Source: Elusimicrobiota bacterium
GTDB lineage: Bacteria; Elusimicrobiota; Elusimicrobia; JACQJN01
DNA length: 6,931 nt
Assembly (NCBI GenBank): GCA_016205085.1
Contig: JACQJN010000286.1
Location: 1 to 6,931, forward strand
Direction: 5' to 3'
Part shown: positions 4,567 to 6,931 of the stretch, piece by piece
Layout of the letters: each line of letters opens with the position of its first letter
How positions within the stretch are numbered: position 1 is the stretch's first letter
Notes under the pieces: model-generated
Told to the model about the DNA's origin: nothing
The model's database searches: none
The model's input: the letters and a program-made list of their open reading frames with translations, nothing else
Position numbers and translations under genes: made by a program

Positions 4567-6355
4567 GTTCGGCTTTGGAGAAAGGCAGAAGGATCGTAAA
4601 GGTTGAGCCCTGGCCGGGACGGCTGTCCACTCGGATCGTTCCGCCATGCTGTTCCACCATGGCATAGCTGAGCGGAAGCCCAAGACCGATCCCGTCTTCC
4701 TTGGTGGTGAAAAAAGGATTGAAGATGTTACGCAGGTTTTCAGGTGGGATACCAGCGCCTGAGTCACTTACGGACACTGCGATATGGCCGTCGTCCCGTC
4801 GTGTTTCGACAGAAAGCCTGCCGCTGCCGGGCATAACTTGGCAGGCGTTTAGGAGGATGTTGAGCAGTACCTGTTTGATCTGATCCCGGTCCACCTCCAA
4901 TTGGGGCAACGCGGGTTGGAGACCGGTCTGCACCTCGATTCCCTGTGATTTCACCTGGCTTTGGAGGAGAGCCAGGGTTTCCCGTATCAGCTGATTTATG
5001 TCCGAAGGTGTCCGTTCGGGCTCCTTGGGCTTGGCAAAGAACAGGACTTCGCGAACCAATTTTTGGCAGCGGGCGGTTTCGCGGGATATCTCTTCCAGAT
5101 GGGAGTGCCTCGGATCTTTGGGGAGAGTCTTTTCCAGTAGATGTTCGGCAAACCCCGAGATGACGTTCAGGGGATTGTTGATTTCATGAGCCAGACCGGC
5201 GGCAAGTTGTCCGATGGCAGCCATTTTCTCGGACTGGGCCAACTGTTTCTGAGATTCAAGGACCCGCTTGTGGGCCTGTTCCATTTCTTCCGTGTGGCGC
5301 TTGAGTTTCCGCGTCATCTCGTTGAAAGCGTCGGCAAGTTCGCCCATCTCGTCCCGGCTCGCGGTAGGAATCTGAAAGTCCACTTGGCCTTCGGAAACCT
5401 GTTTGACGCCGCGCAGCAGGCTTGTGACAGGCTTGGCTATCTGCTTAGCCAGAAAAACGCCAATCGCTAGGGCGCTCGAGAGGCTCAGGAAGAAGACCAA
5501 TGTCATAAAATAAAACAGTTGATCGGCGAAGGCGTAAGATTCTGAAGTTGGCTGCCGGACTACGACACCCCACCCTGTTTCCTGTATCGGAGCGAAGGCG
5601 GCCAAAACCGAAACGCCCTCTTGGTTGGAGAACTCGATCACCCCTTCGCGCTTTTTCAAAAGCTCCCGTACCGGAGGATTGGCGCTTAGATTCTCCAGCA
5701 ACCGTTCCCTTTGGGGGTGGACTATGATGTTGCCTTGGGCATCCACAATGTAGGCATAGCCTGACTTTCCGATCCGGATTCCTTCGATTCCCCCCATGCT
5801 GTGGTTTTTGAGCAGAATGCCGCCCGCCAGGATTGCTGTCAGCTTCCCGTCGCTGAAGATGGGCGCGCTGATCGCCGTCGCAAGCTCCCCTGTTTTGGAT
5901 CTGTAGATTTCCGAGAATTGCGTAACGCCGGTTTGTTTGACGCGATGGACGAATTGTTGATATGGCGATCCTGCAAGGAGACGTCGGGTATCGGGTTCTG
6001 CTTGATCCAGCATCAATACCTTCCCGCTTAAGTCCAGAATCAGGATTCCATCTATAAGCTCCGTGACTTTAGTCACGAGTGTCACGGCCTCGCGCTGCTT
6101 GACGATGTCCGTGCCCTGAATAGCGGGGTGTCTGGCCAAGGCCTCCACCGTCTGTTTTGCCTTGGCAAGGACCTCCTCCGCCTGGGCGGCGATGTTTTTG
6201 GCCATCACCAGTTCGTCCTGCTGCTTCTGGAACTTCAGGGCTTGGTAGCTATAGCGGATGGTGAAGTATCCGGTTGAGAGCACAGTCAATATGGCCACTG
6301 AGACCAACGCTGCGGTCACCTTGAGTCTCAAACCGAAGCAAGGAAAGAATCGCAT
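4550..6355 (-). CDS. Membrane sensor histidine kinase (dCache-HAMP-HisKA-HATPase)
   Basis: Encodes 601 aa. Start at 6355 is supported by GGAG at 6364-6367, 8 nt upstream, and by an immediate membrane anchor. Order: TM1 (about 12-31); a periplasmic region (about 35-278) resembling a double Cache sensor, with the characteristic IGKSGYAYIVDAQGNIIVHP (196-213); TM2 (about 280-302); HAMP (303-355); a coiled-coil linker; HisKA with phospho-acceptor His390 in GLAHEINNPL; and a HATPase with N box NILLNACQVMP (499-509), G1 DSGAGIP (531-537), F box NPFFTTK, G2 DGIGLGLPLSY and G3 GQGSTFTILLP. All catalytic motifs are intact, so it should be an active kinase of the NtrB/ZraS/AtoS kind that phosphorylates Asp56 of the overlapping downstream regulator. 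Cache domains usually bind small organic ligands such as carboxylates or amino acids; the ligand here cannot be read from sequence. Confidence 0.94.
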   Translation of the reverse strand: MRFFPCFGLRLKVTAALVSVAILTVLSTGYFTIRYSYQALKFQKQQDELVMAKNIAAQAEEVLAKAKQTVEALARHPAIQGTDIVKQREAVTLVTKVTELIDGILILDLSGKVLMLDQAEPDTRRLLAGSPYQQFVHRVKQTGVTQFSEIYRSKTGELATAISAPIFSDGKLTAILAGGILLKNHSMGGIEGIRIGKSGYAYIVDAQGNIIVHPQRERLLENLSANPPVRELLKKREGVIEFSNQEGVSVLAAFAPIQETGWGVVVRQPTSESYAFADQLFYFMTLVFFLSLSSALAIGVFLAKQIAKPVTSLLRGVKQVSEGQVDFQIPTASRDEMGELADAFNEMTRKLKRHTEEMEQAHKRVLESQKQLAQSEKMAAIGQLAAGLAHEINNPLNVISGFAEHLLEKTLPKDPRHSHLEEISRETARCQKLVREVLFFAKPKEPERTPSDINQLIRETLALLQSQVKSQGIEVQTGLQPALPQLEVDRDQIKQVLLNILLNACQVMPGSGRLSVETRRDDGHIAVSVSDSGAGIPPENLRNIFNPFFTTKEDGIGLGLPLSYAMVEQHGGTIRVDSRPGQGSTFTILLPFSKAEHETKI

Positions 6356-6381
6356 GGAAGAATCTCCAGGGATTTATTCTA

Positions 6382-6410
6382 ACAATAGTAGAAGCCATCC
6401 GCCAGCACAA
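6382..6410 (-). promoter_or_regulatory. Weak candidate sigma-70 promoter of the kinase-regulator operon
   Basis: On the minus strand TTGTGC (6405-6410) and TATTGT (6382-6387) are 17 nt apart, and the -10 box is about 26 nt before the kinase ATG. Each box matches only partly, and TAGAAT a few bases downstream is an alternative -10. The call rests mostly on position. Confidence 0.25.
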
Positions 6411-6576
6411 GGCACCGTGATTCAACCGGAGAAAAGTTCAAGACGCTCTGTCCAGCGTGTCTTGGCGGGGTAAGGTCTTGAAGAAAGGAGGTATCGCGCT
6501 TGGTTTATTTCCGCCTCGGAGTAAGCATCAAATATCCATCCTTCCAGCATTTGTATCGCCATATTAAAAATATCTC

Positions 6577-6605
6577 TTGACAAGTGTAACCCTATCGGTT
6601 ACAAT
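6577..6605 (+). promoter_or_regulatory. Near-consensus sigma-70 promoter of the HigA-type gene
   Basis: TTGACA (6577-6582) is a perfect -35, followed by a 17-nt spacer and TACAAT (6600-6605), one mismatch from TATAAT. Transcription should start near 6612, giving a very short leader containing the GGAGGA ribosome site. The spacer carries an inverted repeat that extends into the -10, so binding there would block polymerase. Confidence 0.85.
6585..6603. promoter_or_regulatory. Dyad operator within the higA promoter
   Basis: TGTAACC-CTATC-GGTTACA: perfect 7-bp inverted repeats around a 5-nt spacer, lying between -35 and -10 and overlapping the -10. HigA antitoxins autorepress by binding such repeats in their own promoter, so this is the probable self-operator. 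The binding itself is inferred. Confidence 0.75.
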
Positions 6606-6614
6606 ACTACTAAT

Positions 6615-6620
6615 GGAGGA
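6615..6620 (+). promoter_or_regulatory. Ribosome binding site of the HigA-type gene
   Basis: GGAGGA, 7 nt before the ATG at 6628. A second ATG follows directly at 6631 and could also be used, at 10 nt spacing. Confidence 0.8.
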
Positions 6621-6627
6621 AAAATCT

Positions 6628-6931
6628 ATGATGCCAAGAAAGCGACCGCCTACCCATCCGGGAGGAATTCTTACGAGACATTACCTCAAGCCTCTATCGC
6701 TTACTGTTTCTAAGGCCTCCGCGGCTTTGGGCGTTTCGCGGAAAACCCTCTCCAAGATCGTCAACGCGCGCGGTGCTATTACCGCCAACATGGCCCTGCG
6801 TCTGTCCAAGGCTTTTGGAACGACTCCTCAGCTTTGGCTTAATCTACAGCGGAATTATGATCTCTGGCATGCCTCCCATGAATCAAGATCATGGCAGCAC
6901 GCACGGGTTCTCATGACCCGCTCCTCTCATG
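6628..6931 (+). CDS. higA: HigA/VapI-family antitoxin, XRE helix-turn-helix (3' end outside window)
   Basis: 101 codons are visible and the frame runs off the window still open. The sequence follows the HigA plan: HPGGILTRHYLKPLSLTVS at the N-terminus, a helix-turn-helix ASAALGVSRKTLSKIVNARGAIT (about 31-53), then NMALRLSKAFGTTPQLWLNLQ and YDLWHA. HigA proteins are normally about 95-110 aa, so almost the whole protein is present. The family neutralises HigB-type mRNA interferases and represses its own promoter, and here a strong promoter with a dyad operator sits directly upstream. In classical higBA operons the toxin gene precedes the antitoxin; none is recognisable in 6356-6627, and the promoter lies immediately before this gene. 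So it is either an orphan regulator or its toxin follows beyond the window. The family call is firm; a toxin-antitoxin role is open. Confidence 0.92.
   Translation, partial: MMPRKRPPTHPGGILTRHYLKPLSLTVSKASAALGVSRKTLSKIVNARGAITANMALRLSKAFGTTPQLWLNLQRNYDLWHASHESRSWQHARVLMTRSSH

Noticed and set aside
4567..4767. N-terminal extension of the NtrC-type regulator (67 extra codons in frame)
   Set aside because: The receiver fold begins at the ATG at 4566, and the extension lies entirely within the kinase ATPase domain in another frame with no domain-like character.
6547..6560. Possible sigma-54 promoter for the kinase on the minus strand (TGGC, 10-nt spacing, ATGC)
   Set aside because: GG and GC spacing is right, but the -12 element lacks TTGC, most other consensus bases differ, and it would sit about 180 nt from the kinase start inside the higA control region. 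Probably chance.
1..6931. CRISPR arrays, insertion sequences, tRNA or rRNA genes
   Set aside because: I looked for direct-repeat arrays, transposase motifs with terminal repeats, and tRNA/rRNA signatures and saw none.

Overview
The window most likely comes from the chromosome of a Gram-negative bacterium of moderate GC content. Four consecutive genes encode outer-membrane-type lipoproteins, one of them a clear Pal, and sigma-54 signalling dominates the locus. The style (cache-type histidine kinase with an NtrC-type regulator, a CheY-like protein ending in GLYWLILNEPPP, and DUF4398-like lipoproteins beside Pal) resembles deltaproteobacterial, Nitrospirota or NC10-like lineages. That placement is an inference; nothing here fixes the taxon.

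Layout. Positions 1-159 (+) hold the 3' end of a single-domain response regulator. Converging on it, with a 37-bp overlap of coding sequence, is a divergent sigma-54 (RpoN-like) factor (123-1268, -). Upstream of that lies a tight minus-strand operon of four lipoprotein genes: three small, helical, DUF4398-like paralogues (2643-2984, 2270-2623, 1872-2264) followed by pal (1360-1875). Next comes a minus-strand two-component pair: a cache/HAMP sensor histidine kinase (4550-6355) overlapping an NtrC-family activator (3160-4566). At the right edge, divergent from the kinase, a HigA-type antitoxin/repressor gene (6628 to the end, +) has a near-consensus sigma-70 promoter with a dyad operator between its -35 and -10 boxes.

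How the parts fit. The 175-bp gap between the activator gene and the lipoprotein operon carries a complete-looking sigma-54 control region. It has a -24/-12 promoter (GG and GC exactly 10 nt apart, 3051-3068) and two near-identical dyads with core GGTAAATTTACC, 22 bp apart (two helical turns) and centred about 96 and 118 bp upstream of the predicted start. That is where NtrC-type activators usually bind. The simplest model: the kinase senses a periplasmic signal, phosphorylates the activator, the activator binds the tandem sites, and sigma-54 polymerase transcribes the three helical lipoproteins and Pal. This would be an envelope-remodelling or envelope-stress module. No terminator is visible between pal and the RpoN-like gene, so that gene may also be transcribed from this promoter.

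Two oddities stand out. The activator's sigma-54-contacting loop reads GAFTDA instead of GAFTGA. The sigma-54-like protein is short, has little acidic region II, and has altered promoter-contacting motifs (SRRTVNECRH in place of ARRTVAKYRE). Whether they are matched to each other is the most interesting open question in the window.
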